Assembly: GCA_965249835.1 (NCBI GenBank)
Contig: CBDFMY010000003.1
Location: 744,001-808,000 of the forward strand
DNA from: JAHRAW01 sp965249835
Lineage (GTDB): Bacteria > Pseudomonadota > Gammaproteobacteria > Arenicellales > Poriferihabitantaceae
Direction: 5' to 3'
DNA: 64,000 bases
The position numbers and the translations under genes are program-made. Every line of letters starts with the position of its first letter. Position 1 is the stretch's first letter. Positions 1 to 9,095 of the stretch are shown piece by piece. The notes beneath the pieces are model-generated. The model was given only the letters and a program-made list of their open reading frames with translations. It did not search any database and had not been told where the DNA came from.

Positions 1-490
1 GTTTCTCGCGCACGCCGAGAATTTCTCGCGTGTGAATTTCAATGTCGGATGCCTGTCCCTGCGAGCCACCCATGGGTTGGTGAATCATCATCCGCGAATG
101 TGGTAGCGCGTGACGTTTTTTAGCCGTACCGCCGGCCAGGATGACCGCGCCCATGCTCGCCGCTTGACCGATGCAAACGGTGCTGACATCGGGGCGGATG
201 AATTGCATGGTGTCGTAAATCGCAAGCCCTGATGAAACCATTCCGCCGGGGCTGTTGATATACAGTGAAATGTCCTTCTCCGGGTTTTCCGATTCGAGGA
301 ACAACAACTGCGCGACGATCAAGTTCGCCATCTGATCTTCGAACTGTCCGACCAGAAACACCACCCGCTCCTTGAGCAAGCGCGAGTAAATATCATATGC
401 GCGCTCGCCGCGGCCGGTGGTCTCCACCACCATGGGAACCAGGCTGATGTTGCGCGGCGAATGATCGGTGTCTTTCATTTTATTTGACAT
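1..490 (-). CDS. clpP: ATP-dependent Clp protease proteolytic subunit ClpP (3' part outside window)
   Basis: Serine peptidase subunit that forms the barrel of the ClpXP/ClpAP proteases and degrades unfolded or tagged cytosolic proteins. The translation reads through family landmarks: an N-terminal PMVVETTGRGERAYDIYS stretch, the SPGG oxyanion loop, the GQAASMGAVIL stretch with the catalytic serine, and HQPMGG with the catalytic histidine. The gene runs off the left edge, so about 163 codons are visible. The ATG at 490 (MSNKMKD) and the ATG at 478 are both possible; neither has a strong ribosome site, and I chose the longer. It lies 19 bp downstream of tig, the usual tig-clpP order, and is probably co-transcribed with it. 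Confidence 0.95.
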   Translation of the reverse strand, partial: MSNKMKDTDHSPRNISLVPMVVETTGRGERAYDIYSRLLKERVVFLVGQFEDQMANLIVAQLLFLESENPEKDISLYINSPGGMVSSGLAIYDTMQFIRPDVSTVCIGQAASMGAVILAGGTAKKRHALPHSRMMIHQPMGGSQGQASDIEIHTREILGVREK

Positions 491-509
491 GGATGATAAG
501 TAGTATTGA

Positions 510-1829
510 TCAGGTCTGCGGATTCATCAGTTGCCGAAATGATACCTTTTTTTCGGTGACGGTGGCGGTCTCGCACATGCGCGCCACCACCTGCTCATCC
601 AGCACCATTGCCTCAATCGGCTGCAAGCGCACGGGGTCGGCATAATACCAGTTAATCAACTTATTGCTGTCATCATAACTGGTTGCCATCTCCTCAACCC
701 GCATCCGAACCGCATCGGCATCGGGCTTCAGGTCGTATTTCTCGATGATGCCACGCACGATGAGAGCGAGGTTTACCCGATGTTTGGCTTCGGCGGCGAA
801 TCGTTCGCGCTCGCGTTCCAGTTCCGATGCGTTCGGCACCGGACTCCCCTGCGCTTCCATTCGCTGGGTGATGCTCTCAATCATGTGGTCAATTTCCGCT
901 TCCACCATCGCCTTCGGCGCTTTGATGTCATTGACCTTGATCAATTCACCCATGACCTGCGTACGCACTTGCGAACGCATTTGCGCAACCATCTCACGCT
1001 TCAAACTGACTTCAATTTCCTCGCGCATTTTTTCCATACCGCCTTCGGTGATGCCGAGTTTTTCGGCCAAGGCATTATTGAATTCGGGCAGCACCTGTCG
1101 ATCCACCGCTTTCACCGTGACCGAAAACTCCGCCGCCTTGCTTGCCACTTCGGTGCTGGGATAATCATCGGGAAAAGTGACCGCGATTTGCTTCGACTCA
1201 CCGACCGCAACGCCCACCAGACCGGTCTCGAACGGTTCGAGCATGTGCCGGTCTCCGAGTATAAATTGATGGTCGGTGGCGGAGCCGCCGGCGAAAGGTT
1301 TGCCATCAATGCGCCCGTCAAAGTCGATGGTAAGTCGGTCGCCGCTCTGCGCTCGCGCATCCGCTTGTTTGGCGACGAAATCTGCGTTTCGTTTGCGAAT
1401 ATCCTCCAGTGTGCGGTCGATATCGGCGGCGGTGATTTCGCACAACGGTTTTTCGATGGTGCGGCCATCCAGCGTCGGGGAAGGAATTTCCGGATAGAGT
1501 TCAATGGTGGCGACATATTGCAGGTCGTCGTCGGAACCAAACGGCTTGGGCTCGATGGACACCAGCCCGGCCGCCACGATCTCTTCTTTGCCAAGGGCCT
1601 CTTGATAACTGGTATGGATGGTGTCGTTGACGACCTCGTTGGTAATCTGCGCACCATAACGCTGGTTGATGATGTTGCGCGGTGCCTTGCCCGGACGAAA
1701 GCCGGGAATGCGCGCGCGCCCGGCCATGCTGCGCAGGCGTTTTTCGATTTCCCGGTCGACCTCGTCTCGCGGAACGGAAACCGTTACCTTGCGTTCAATG
1801 ACACCGGATTGTTCGACTGATACTTGCAT
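510..1829 (-). CDS. tig: Trigger factor, ribosome-associated chaperone / peptidyl-prolyl isomerase
   Basis: Binds the ribosome exit tunnel and shields nascent chains. At 439 residues it has the usual family length. The ribosome-docking signature GFRPGKAP sits at residues 43-50. It is followed by an FKBP-type isomerase domain (roughly 150-245, including the GDRLTIDFDG strand) and a helical C-terminal chaperone domain. The start MQVSVEQSG is the canonical N-terminus. The tRNA operon ends just upstream and clpP follows on the same strand, a conserved gammaproteobacterial arrangement. Confidence 0.97.
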   Translation of the reverse strand: MQVSVEQSGVIERKVTVSVPRDEVDREIEKRLRSMAGRARIPGFRPGKAPRNIINQRYGAQITNEVVNDTIHTSYQEALGKEEIVAAGLVSIEPKPFGSDDDLQYVATIELYPEIPSPTLDGRTIEKPLCEITAADIDRTLEDIRKRNADFVAKQADARAQSGDRLTIDFDGRIDGKPFAGGSATDHQFILGDRHMLEPFETGLVGVAVGESKQIAVTFPDDYPSTEVASKAAEFSVTVKAVDRQVLPEFNNALAEKLGITEGGMEKMREEIEVSLKREMVAQMRSQVRTQVMGELIKVNDIKAPKAMVEAEIDHMIESITQRMEAQGSPVPNASELERERERFAAEAKHRVNLALIVRGIIEKYDLKPDADAVRMRVEEMATSYDDSNKLINWYYADPVRLQPIEAMVLDEQVVARMCETATVTEKKVSFRQLMNPQT

Positions 1830-1879
1830 AACTTGAGGATGGTCTATATTTTATCAAACTCGCCGACAACTTTTGCCAA

Positions 1880-1964
<85 letters not shown>

Positions 1965-2056
1965 ACTGCTTTATTCGCCACTGCGTCACTTGCGTTTGCG
2001 TCACGTTATTGCACCGCGTTATTTCACCAGGTCATCACGCATCGGGCGCGGATTAC

Positions 2057-2132
<76 letters not shown>

Positions 2133-2166
2133 CCGTCACTCGCCTTGTCATGCCCCTGCGAAAAAC

Positions 2167-2243
2167 TGGGGTGAACGATGGGACTCGAACCCACGACGAC
2201 CGGAATCACAATCCGGGGCTCTACCAACTGAGCTACGCTCACC
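2167..2243 (-). tRNA. tRNA-His (anticodon GTG)
   Basis: 77-nt cloverleaf including the extra G at position -1 that pairs with C73, the identity element of tRNA-His. Anticodon loop TTGTGAT, T-loop GTTCGAGTC, encoded CCA. Third gene of the tRNA operon. Confidence 0.95.
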
Positions 2244-2274
2244 ATATTTTTTCCACTTCGTTTTCCTGCCTGAA

Positions 2275-2351
2275 TGGCGCGCCCGACAGGACTCGAACCT
2301 GTAACCTACGGCTTAGAAGGCCGTTGCTCTATCCGGTTGAGCTACGGGCGC
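2275..2351 (-). tRNA. tRNA-Arg (anticodon TCT)
   Basis: 77-nt cloverleaf with acceptor GCGCCCG, anticodon loop CTTCTAA (TCT, decoding AGA), T-loop GTTCGAGTC and encoded CCA. Second gene of the operon. The analogous E. coli operon carries an Arg-CCG tRNA at this place, from general knowledge. Confidence 0.95.
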
Positions 2352-2367
2352 AACGGATAAGCGAAAC

Positions 2368-2444
2368 TGGTCGGGGTAGAGAGATTTGAACTCCCGACAT
2401 CCTGCTCCCAAAGCAGGCGCGCTACCAGGCTGCGCTATACCCCG
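2368..2444 (-). tRNA. tRNA-Pro (anticodon TGG)
   Basis: 77-nt cloverleaf with acceptor CGGGGTA, anticodon loop TTTGGGA (TGG), T-loop GTTCAAATC and encoded CCA. It is the first tRNA of the operon, about 80 bp downstream of a good sigma-70 promoter. Confidence 0.95.
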
Positions 2445-2524
2445 AAACCCCGTCTCCGATTGGTGTCGCCGTTGATGACCCGCGCACCAAAATAAATTCG
2501 GCACTGCCCGAGACGGAGGCGCGA

Positions 2525-2553
2525 ACTATAAGGTATTCAATGCCTTGACGCAA
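2525..2553 (-). promoter_or_regulatory. Sigma-70 promoter of the tRNA operon with GC-rich discriminator
   Basis: On the minus strand a -35 TTGCGT (2548-2553) and a -10 TATAGT (2525-2530) are separated by exactly 17 bp. The bases following the -10 are TCGCGCC, a GC-rich discriminator typical of stable-RNA promoters under stringent (ppGpp) control. The start would lie near 2518, about 75 nt before tRNA-Pro. Confidence 0.7.
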
Positions 2554-2738
2554 ATTGCGCTTGCTTATTTTCCGCCATGCGGTGTTGCGCGTCGTCGCTC
2601 GGTCGCTCACATACTTAATGTATTGCTCACTCCCTCGCTTTTCGCGCGCCTTGCCTGACGAAAAATAATCTGCGCACAATGCGGGGTAGCGACGAGGTAG
2701 CGGCGAGGATGACGAAATGTTATGAGCCTATACATGCG

Positions 2739-2766
2739 CTTGAAAAGCCGCAAGATAGCCCCATTT
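2739..2766 (+). promoter_or_regulatory. Heat-shock (sigma-32) promoter of htpG
   Basis: A -35 CTTGAA (2739-2744), a 14-bp spacer and a -10 CCCCATTT (2759-2766) match the sigma-32 consensus. Transcription would start near 2773. That start supports the htpG ATG at 2814 over the longer open frame that begins at 2679, upstream of the promoter. Confidence 0.85.
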
Positions 2767-2813
2767 TTCCCGCATTTACCACCCACCCGCCCAACCACCA
2801 CTTGCCCAACGCC

Positions 2814-4784
2814 ATGACCGCAGCCAATGATGCCCCGCCCAACCAGCAACCCGCCGTTGAAACCCATGCGTTTCAAACCGAGGTTCAACAACTGCTACAC
2901 CTCATCATCCATTCGTTATACAGCAACAAGGAGATCTTCCTGCGGGAGTTAATCTCCAACGCTTCGGATGCCTGCGACCGCTTGCGGTTTCTGGCGCTGA
3001 CCGATAAAAATCTGCTCGACGACGATGCGACACTCGGCATTCAGATTGAAGTGAATCGCAAGGAAAAAACCCTGTGCGTGCGCGACAACGGCATCGGCAT
3101 GAATCACGACGAGGTGATCGAAAACATCGGCACCATCGCCCGCTCCGGCACTCGCCAGTTTTTGGAGCAGATCAACGAGAAAGACGCGGGCAAACCATCC
3201 GATGTCAAACAAACCTTAATTGGCCAGTTCGGTGTCGGATTTTATTCGGCGTTTCTGGTGGCAAAGGAAGTCACCGTGCTGACGCGCAAAGCCGCTGCGC
3301 CGGCCGCCGAAGGGGTGAAATGGGTGTCCGATGGCAGCGGCGAATACACCATCGAGCCGGTCGAGCGATTCGCGCGCGGCACCGAAATTATCCTGAAACT
3401 GCAACCGGATCAAAAAGAATATCTGCAGGACTACCGTCTGCGCGCGCTCATCGGCAAATACTCCAACCACATCTCGCTGCCAATTCAAATGCGCAAAGAA
3501 AAAGAACCGGACAAGGATGGCGACGACAAAAAAGTGGACGGCAAAGCGACTGAGCAAGAGCCAGCGTGGGAGACCGTCAACCAGGGTTCGGCACTTTGGG
3601 CGCGCGCAAAAAACCAAATTACCAAACACGAGCACAATGCATTTTACACTTCGCTGACCTACGACCCCGAACCGCCTGCGGTCACGTTGCACAATCGGGT
3701 GGAAGGAAAAATGGAGTATATCTCGTTGTTCTACATTCCGGCCAAGGCACCGTTTGATCTGTGGGATCGTGAACAACGTCACGGCATTAAATTATATGTG
3801 CGGCGAATTTTTATCGCCGAAGATGCCAAGCAGTTGATGCCGAATTATTTGCGTTTCGTGCGCGGGCTGGTGGACTCCGCCGACCTGCCCTTGAATGTGT
3901 CGCGGGAGTTTTTGCAACAGAACAAAGAGATCGACAAAATTCGCGCCGCTTCGGTCAAGAAGGTGCTCGCCGAGTTGAAAAAAATCGCCGATAAAAATGA
4001 CGATCAATACGCGGCGTTGTGGAAAGAATACGGTCGCGTGATTAAGGAAGGTGTGATTGAGGATTTCGACAACCGTGATGCCATCGTTAAGTTATTGCGC
4101 TTTGCTTCCACCCACACCACCGATGAAAAACAAACCGCGTCGCTGGATGATTATCTCAAGCGGATGCCAGCCAAACAAAAAGCGATTTATTATCTGACCG
4201 CCGATAGTTACGCCTCGGCGAATTCATCTCCGCATCTTGAGATTTTCCGCAAAAACGATATTGAAGTGTTGCTGTTGTCCGACCCGGTGGATGAATGGGT
4301 GGTGGGTCACCTGCCCAATTACGAGGAAAAGCCGTTGCAGTCCATCGCCAAAGGCGACCTTGACATCGCTGAACTAACCGGCGAGAAAAGTGGGGATGAA
4401 AAAAGCGAGAGTTCGCCGCATGAACAAGAAGAAAACCTGAAACCATTGGTGGAAAAAATAAAATCGGTGTTGAAAGACAAGGTTAAGGATGTGCGGATTT
4501 CCAATCGGCTGGTGGATTCCCCGGCGTGTCTGGTTGCCGACAGTCACGACATCGGCGGTAACATGGAACGAATTCTGCAAGCCATCGGTCAGGATGCGCC
4601 GAGCACCAAACCGATTTTGGAAATCAATCCGCAACACGCCATCGTCAAGCAGATTGATGTCGAAGGTGAACTCGCCGAAGACTGGGCGAGCGTGTTGTTC
4701 GACCACGCGGTGCTGGCGGAAGGCGCGGCGTTGAAAGACCCCGGCGGTTATGTAAAACGAATTAACAAATTGCTGGCGCAATAA
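2814..4784 (+). CDS. htpG: Chaperone HtpG (bacterial Hsp90)
   Basis: ATP-dependent cytosolic chaperone. The translation carries the GHKL ATPase signature: LYSNKEIFLRELISNASDA near residue 45, DNGIGM near 95 and the lid/GQFGVGFYS motif near 140. Middle and dimerisation domains follow. With the ATG at 2814 it is 656 residues, normal for the family. The open frame extends upstream to 2679 but that would include the sigma-32 promoter. No strong Shine-Dalgarno is seen. An acidic, lysine-rich insert lies at about residues 225-245, where Hsp90s are variable. Heat-shock control is inferred from the promoter. Confidence 0.95.
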   Translation: MTAANDAPPNQQPAVETHAFQTEVQQLLHLIIHSLYSNKEIFLRELISNASDACDRLRFLALTDKNLLDDDATLGIQIEVNRKEKTLCVRDNGIGMNHDEVIENIGTIARSGTRQFLEQINEKDAGKPSDVKQTLIGQFGVGFYSAFLVAKEVTVLTRKAAAPAAEGVKWVSDGSGEYTIEPVERFARGTEIILKLQPDQKEYLQDYRLRALIGKYSNHISLPIQMRKEKEPDKDGDDKKVDGKATEQEPAWETVNQGSALWARAKNQITKHEHNAFYTSLTYDPEPPAVTLHNRVEGKMEYISLFYIPAKAPFDLWDREQRHGIKLYVRRIFIAEDAKQLMPNYLRFVRGLVDSADLPLNVSREFLQQNKEIDKIRAASVKKVLAELKKIADKNDDQYAALWKEYGRVIKEGVIEDFDNRDAIVKLLRFASTHTTDEKQTASLDDYLKRMPAKQKAIYYLTADSYASANSSPHLEIFRKNDIEVLLLSDPVDEWVVGHLPNYEEKPLQSIAKGDLDIAELTGEKSGDEKSESSPHEQEENLKPLVEKIKSVLKDKVKDVRISNRLVDSPACLVADSHDIGGNMERILQAIGQDAPSTKPILEINPQHAIVKQIDVEGELAEDWASVLFDHAVLAEGAALKDPGGYVKRINKLLAQ

Positions 4785-4797
4785 AAAAAAATATCGA

Positions 4798-5736
4798 TCA
4801 GACATGCGCGCCGAGGTCGGGTGCACGGCGGCGTGGCGTGACCAGAACCATACCGAGCAACATCAACACCAACGCCGTCCACACCCACGGCGAGTGTCGT
4901 TCAGCGAAGAACATCATTCCCCAAAACACGCCGGACAGGGTGATGATATAACCGGCCATGCTGGCGAATACCGCGCCCGCCAGTTTGACCGCATACAAAA
5001 ACAATACATATGCGATGCTGCTAACCAACATCATCGCAATGAGCGCGATTTCGGTGCGATCCAATGGCCAGTTGATCGGATAGAACGCGCCCTCGAAATA
5101 AATAATCGGCGCTAACACCAGTGCCGCGAGCATCAATGCGATGGTTAGTAATCCGATCATGTCGGGATGTTGTCCGACTCGCATATCCACATAAATATTT
5201 TCCAGCGTGTAAAAAACCGAGGCGATTAGCGGCGGGATTAACCAGCGCGTCATTCCCGGCTCGGGCAAACTGGTGTCGGGCGCGACCAGCAAAATGATGG
5301 CGACCAATCCCAGAATAATTCCGCACAGACGTCGTCGCCCGAATTGCTCGATGCCGAGCAACCACGAAATCGCGTAGGTTAGCATCGGCACCAACGCCAC
5401 GGTGATCGCGAGCACGCCGGCCGGCACTTTCGGCGCGGCGTAAAAATACAATGTGCCGGGTATCGCCGTGCCGAACAATGCAATGACGCAAGCATGTTTG
5501 AAATTGGTGCGGGTTATTTGTGGTCGTCGCCAACGCAACAAACAAAAAATCGCTAACACCGACCCGCCGCCGAGTGCTTGCCAAAACGCCAGCCCGAGTG
5601 GATGCGCCGAGCCCAATGTGGCGATGCGGGCGAGGGAAAAAGTCATGCCCCAAATCAGCCCGCAGAACAACACCAGAATATAGGGAACTACGGACGCGGG
5701 CACCGCCATGGTTGGCGTCGATTGGTCTGCTTTCAT
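4798..5736 (-). CDS. EamA/DMT-family metabolite permease
   Basis: 312-residue inner-membrane protein with about ten hydrophobic segments arranged as two EamA repeats (first FCGLIWGMTFSLARIA near residue 25, second near 165). The family exports amino acids, nucleobases or other small metabolites; the substrate cannot be told. The ATG at 5736 overlaps the stop of tag by 4 bp (ATGA), so it is probably translationally coupled to it. The open frame extends upstream inside tag, which I consider a shadow. It converges with htpG, whose stop is 13 bp away. Confidence 0.85.
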   Translation of the reverse strand: MKADQSTPTMAVPASVVPYILVLFCGLIWGMTFSLARIATLGSAHPLGLAFWQALGGGSVLAIFCLLRWRRPQITRTNFKHACVIALFGTAIPGTLYFYAAPKVPAGVLAITVALVPMLTYAISWLLGIEQFGRRRLCGIILGLVAIILLVAPDTSLPEPGMTRWLIPPLIASVFYTLENIYVDMRVGQHPDMIGLLTIALMLAALVLAPIIYFEGAFYPINWPLDRTEIALIAMMLVSSIAYVLFLYAVKLAGAVFASMAGYIITLSGVFWGMMFFAERHSPWVWTALVLMLLGMVLVTPRRRAPDLGAHV

Positions 5737-6329
5737 GTTCCGCACCCGCCGCCGAGTTGTCGGTAACGATAGCAGTCGGTAACATGATCGTTGACCAAAC
5801 CGGCGGCTTGCATGAATGCATAGCAGATGGTGTCGCCGACGAAGATGAAACCTTTTTTCTTTAAGTCGCGGCTGAGTTGATTCGATAACGCCGTGGTTGC
5901 CGGCACTTGTTCGGCGCGCGTCCATTTATTTTGCACCGGTATGCCGTCAACATAATTCCACAAGTATCTATCAAAGGTGATTCCCGAATCCAACAGTTCG
6001 AGGTAGGCGCGCGCGTTTTTGACAAAGCCGTTGACTTTAAGTCGGTTGCGCACGATGCCGGGGTTGTTTAGCAACGCGGCAATTTTTGCATCGTCGTAAC
6101 GGGAAATGCGGGCGGCGTCAAAATCATCGAATGCCTTGCGATAGTTTTCGCGTTTTTTGAGAATGGTAATCCAACTCAACCCGGCTTGCGCACCTTCGAG
6201 ACACAGCAGTTCAAACAACCGCCGCTCGTCGTGCAGCGGCGCGCCCCATTCCTGGTCGTGGTATTGCCGATACAGCCGATTAGCGCCGCACCACCAGCAT
6301 CTGGTTCGCGTATTATTTTTGGGAGGCAT
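5733..6329 (-). CDS. tag: DNA-3-methyladenine glycosylase I
   Basis: Excises 3-methyladenine from alkylated DNA. At 198 residues it has the family length. The N-terminal CWWCG and the histidine of YHDQEWG, together with the C-terminal NDHVTDCYRY, supply the Cys/His ligands of the zinc snap of TAG enzymes. LEGAQAGLSWITILKKRE and FVGDTICYAFMQA are further family signatures. It heads a two-gene unit with the EamA permease and is divergent from the dioxygenase gene. Confidence 0.94.
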   Translation of the reverse strand: MPPKNNTRTRCWWCGANRLYRQYHDQEWGAPLHDERRLFELLCLEGAQAGLSWITILKKRENYRKAFDDFDAARISRYDDAKIAALLNNPGIVRNRLKVNGFVKNARAYLELLDSGITFDRYLWNYVDGIPVQNKWTRAEQVPATTALSNQLSRDLKKKGFIFVGDTICYAFMQAAGLVNDHVTDCYRYRQLGGGCGT

Positions 6330-6407
6330 GTGCGGGCGCGCTCAACACGGGAAAAAGCCCGGCGATTGTATCGTAATCCCGGTGGATTTTTTGTTAAACT
6401 CTCACCC

Positions 6408-7202
6408 ATGAACCTCGTCAAACTGAAAAGCGATTACCACGAACTGGGTTTTGTCTCGCCGCTGGACATTCTCAGCGAGGAACAAGCCGGCGCGCATCGT
6501 CGCAGCGTGGAACACGCCGAACAGCAAATGGGGCCGGTTCACTATCTGGCAAAGATGCACACCATTTTGCGCTCACCCTGGCAACTGGCGACGCATTCCA
6601 TGGTGCTCGATGCGGTGGAGCAGATTCTCGGACCCGACATCCTTTTGTATAACACCACCTACATCATCAAGGAAGCGAACACGCCGACTCATGTAAGTTG
6701 GCATCAGGATTTAACTTACTGGGGTTTAGATTGCGATGATCAGATTTCGATGTGGCTGGCGTTGTCGGTGGCGGATGAAAAAAACGGATGCATGCGCATG
6801 ATTCCCGGCAGTCATGTCGGTGGGCGGCGCGTGCATGACTTTTGCGCGGACGATCAACATAATGTGTTATTCCAAAATCAAACGGTGTGCGAAGTGAATG
6901 AAGCGGATGCCGTGTATTGCCCGCTGAAACCGGGGCAGGCTTCCTTCCACCACGGCTGGACGCTACATTCGTCTCTGCCCAACCGCAGCAACGACCGGCG
7001 CATCGGCCTCAATGTTCAATACATCGCGCCGCATGTGCGCCAAACAAAAATGTCCGGCATCGGTGCGTTGCTGGTGCGCGGCGAAGATCGCTTTCATTAC
7101 TACGAACAAGAAACCCCGGCAAGCCGCGACCTCGACCCGGCGGCGTTGGCATTACGCGAACAAAAAGATCAACTGCATAAACGCATCGCCGGTAGTGCTT
7201 AA
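6408..7202 (+). CDS. Phytanoyl-CoA dioxygenase (PhyH)-family 2-oxoglutarate/Fe(II) oxygenase
   Basis: 264-residue predicted non-heme iron oxygenase. The iron-binding HxD is in VSWHQDLTYWG (about residues 99-109) and the distal histidine in HHGWTLHSSLPN; the following NDRRIGLNVQYI supplies the arginine that usually binds 2-oxoglutarate. Because the HxD acid is present it should hydroxylate rather than halogenate. The substrate is unknown. The ATG at 6408 starts the conserved region; the longer open frame upstream overlaps tag antisense and is not credible. Confidence 0.85.
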   Translation: MNLVKLKSDYHELGFVSPLDILSEEQAGAHRRSVEHAEQQMGPVHYLAKMHTILRSPWQLATHSMVLDAVEQILGPDILLYNTTYIIKEANTPTHVSWHQDLTYWGLDCDDQISMWLALSVADEKNGCMRMIPGSHVGGRRVHDFCADDQHNVLFQNQTVCEVNEADAVYCPLKPGQASFHHGWTLHSSLPNRSNDRRIGLNVQYIAPHVRQTKMSGIGALLVRGEDRFHYYEQETPASRDLDPAALALREQKDQLHKRIAGSA

Positions 7203-7285
7203 TTAGTTGGCTTAATTACTCGACCAACGGCGATGGCGGATGGAATTGGTTATAATTCCACCGCACCCCAACTTGTGAAATTGAA

Positions 7286-7573
7286 ATGCCGACCCGAACC
7301 GTTCATTGCGTCGTCTTGAATCAGGAAGCCGAAGCCCTTGAGTCCCCGCCCTATCCGGGGGAATTGGGACAGCGGGTGTTTGAAAATGTTTCCAAGCAGG
7401 GCTGGGTTCAGTGGCTGGAACGGCTGACCACCATCATCAACGAGAACGGCCTCAATACCTCCGACCCGCACACCCTGGAACTGATTGAAAAACACATGAA
7501 CGGATTTTTCTTCGGCGAAGGCGGTGGCGGTCATTTACCAGCGGGTTTCCACGCCGCCGATCCGCGAAAGTAG
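7286..7573 (+). CDS. yggX: Fe(2+)-trafficking / oxidative damage protection protein YggX
   Basis: Small cytosolic protein (95 residues) of the YggX family, which supports iron-sulfur cluster repair under oxidative stress. The family core YPGELGQRVFENVSKQGWVQWL is at about residues 24-45, after the conserved cysteine of RTVHCVVLN. LINEN-like and IEKHMNGFFF motifs follow. Compared with E. coli it has a glycine-rich stretch before the C-terminus. It is monocistronic between the dioxygenase gene and convergent thpR. Confidence 0.93.
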   Translation: MPTRTVHCVVLNQEAEALESPPYPGELGQRVFENVSKQGWVQWLERLTTIINENGLNTSDPHTLELIEKHMNGFFFGEGGGGHLPAGFHAADPRK

Positions 7574-7602
7574 TAATCATTGTTTACCCACATTCGCCGC
7601 GG

Positions 7603-8130
7603 CTATTTCAACGACCAGTGTCGAACCAGTTGATAGCGCACGCCTTTACGTCCGGCAATCGATTCAAACAACGCAAAGCCATCGCAGATGATGTCAAAGT
7701 CGGGTGCGCTGATGGGCAACGGTGGCCTGGCGCGACAATTTCTAAACAACGTCAGGTGTGGCACGAAAATTTTGCGTGGTGTTTTTACGCCGATGCTTCT
7801 GCCGACTTTTCGCAAAGCGCGAACCAGTTGATTTAATTCTGCAGGAATGTCGTCGCTGCCCAGCCAACATATACCCGGTGCGGGAAAATAACCGAGTGTG
7901 TTCAAGCGCAATTCAAATCGTGATTCGTTAATTTGATCAACTGCGGCACACAGTCGTTCCAATTGTCGGGGCGCAATGTCGCCAAGAAAATGCAGCGTGA
8001 TATGAAAATTCGCCACCGACACCGGTCTCGACGCTGATGCAGTCGGCAACATGGTGCGCTCACGCCATTGCGCAATGGCATACTGAATTTCGGTGGCGAT
8101 GTTGAGGGCGAAAAAGGTGCGCATAATCAA
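7603..8130 (-). CDS. thpR: RNA 2',3'-cyclic phosphodiesterase (LigT/ThpR family)
   Basis: 175-residue 2H phosphoesterase. The two catalytic HxTx motifs are visible as HITL (about residues 43-46) and HLTL (about 124-127). The family opens 2',3'-cyclic phosphates and can ligate tRNA halves in vitro. The start may be the ATG at 8130 (MIMRTFF) or 8124. It converges with yggX with a 29-bp gap. Confidence 0.92.
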   Translation of the reverse strand: MIMRTFFALNIATEIQYAIAQWRERTMLPTASASRPVSVANFHITLHFLGDIAPRQLERLCAAVDQINESRFELRLNTLGYFPAPGICWLGSDDIPAELNQLVRALRKVGRSIGVKTPRKIFVPHLTLFRNCRARPPLPISAPDFDIICDGFALFESIAGRKGVRYQLVRHWSLK

Positions 8131-8254
8131 TTCAGGGTCGGACCCATTAACATGTGTCGAATGATAATCAATTACCGCATGATTTGAACGCGATCAATGC
8201 ATACAATCACCAACTCGCCGGATTGGGAAACAACCACGCACAACTGAAAAAAAC

Positions 8255-9001
8255 ATGCCGAACACTACGTCGCAAATCACGCCAAAAAAAGGAGCGCGGC
8301 GCATCGTGCTGATCGACCACCACGAAAACCCGCCGGATGACCGCGTCAGCACCCATTTGGAAAAACGCGGATACCAACTGGAGCGGCGTTATCCGGTGAA
8401 CGGCGACGCGCTTGACTGCTCCGACTACGACATCGCCGGAACCGTGATTTATGGCGGCACGCACGACGTCGATGAAATGGACAAGTATCCGTTCCTGCAT
8501 GACGAAATTGCCTGGATTCGCCACTGCCACGCGCGCAACATTCCGATGTTCGGCATCTGTCTCGGCGCGCAACTCATCGCGCATGCCCTCAACGCGAAAG
8601 TAACCCCGATGACGCACGGAAAATGTGAGTTTGGTTATTACCCCATCACCCCGACCGCCGAAGGACAATGTTGGATGCCGCAACCGATGTATGTTACGCA
8701 AGCGCATTTTTGTGAATTTGAGTTGCCACCCGCGGCGACTTTGCTGGCGCGTGGCGAAGGTTGCGCCAATCAGGCGTTCCGTTGCGGGCAAACCACTTAC
8801 GCGGTGCAGTTTCATCCCGAAGTCACCGCGCAAATTTTTCACCGCTGGCAAAACTCCGACTGGGCCGAGGAAATATTTTTTGGCGCGCCCGGCGCGCAAA
8901 CCCGCGAATTGCAAACCGCATTAGCGACTCAACACGACCAAGCACAGCATGATTGGTTTGTTGGGTTTCTTGATAAACTTTTTGGATGTGCGAACGAGTG
9001 A
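8255..9001 (+). CDS. Class-I glutamine amidotransferase (GMP-synthase-like GATase)
   Basis: 248-residue stand-alone GATase1 domain. The nucleophile elbow GICLGAQL (Cys near residue 96) and the His-Glu pair in VQFHPEV (about 188-194) complete the catalytic triad. There is no synthase domain, so the acceptor of the ammonia or the gamma-glutamyl substrate is unknown; related enzymes hydrolyse gamma-glutamyl compounds. It stands alone after thpR (divergent), with no helpful operon partner. Confidence 0.88.
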   Translation: MPNTTSQITPKKGARRIVLIDHHENPPDDRVSTHLEKRGYQLERRYPVNGDALDCSDYDIAGTVIYGGTHDVDEMDKYPFLHDEIAWIRHCHARNIPMFGICLGAQLIAHALNAKVTPMTHGKCEFGYYPITPTAEGQCWMPQPMYVTQAHFCEFELPPAATLLARGEGCANQAFRCGQTTYAVQFHPEVTAQIFHRWQNSDWAEEIFFGAPGAQTRELQTALATQHDQAQHDWFVGFLDKLFGCANE

Positions 9002-9027
9002 CACGGAAACTTCAAGCAAACAAGTCA

Positions 9028-9057
9028 TTGACAAATGCTAGGTTAGTATGCTATAAA
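9028..9057 (+). promoter_or_regulatory. Sigma-70 promoter before the small membrane protein gene
   Basis: A perfect -35 TTGACA (9028-9033) is followed after 18 bp by TATAAA (9052-9057). The start would be near 9064, 32 nt before the ATG at 9096. Confidence 0.6.
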
Positions 9058-9095
9058 GGACAGTTGTTTTTTACAATTTTTATGAGGTTAAGAAT

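Noticed and set aside
780..1820. Long plus-strand open frame (346 codons) opposite trigger factor
   Set aside because: It is the complement of a conserved gene, its translation has no recognisable motif, and it mirrors tig codon positions.
2679..2813. N-terminal extension of HtpG
   Set aside because: It would contain the sigma-32 promoter and does not align with the Hsp90 N-terminus.
6186..6407. Upstream extension of the PhyH-family dioxygenase
   Set aside because: It is antisense to tag over most of its length and adds an arginine-rich peptide unlike the family.
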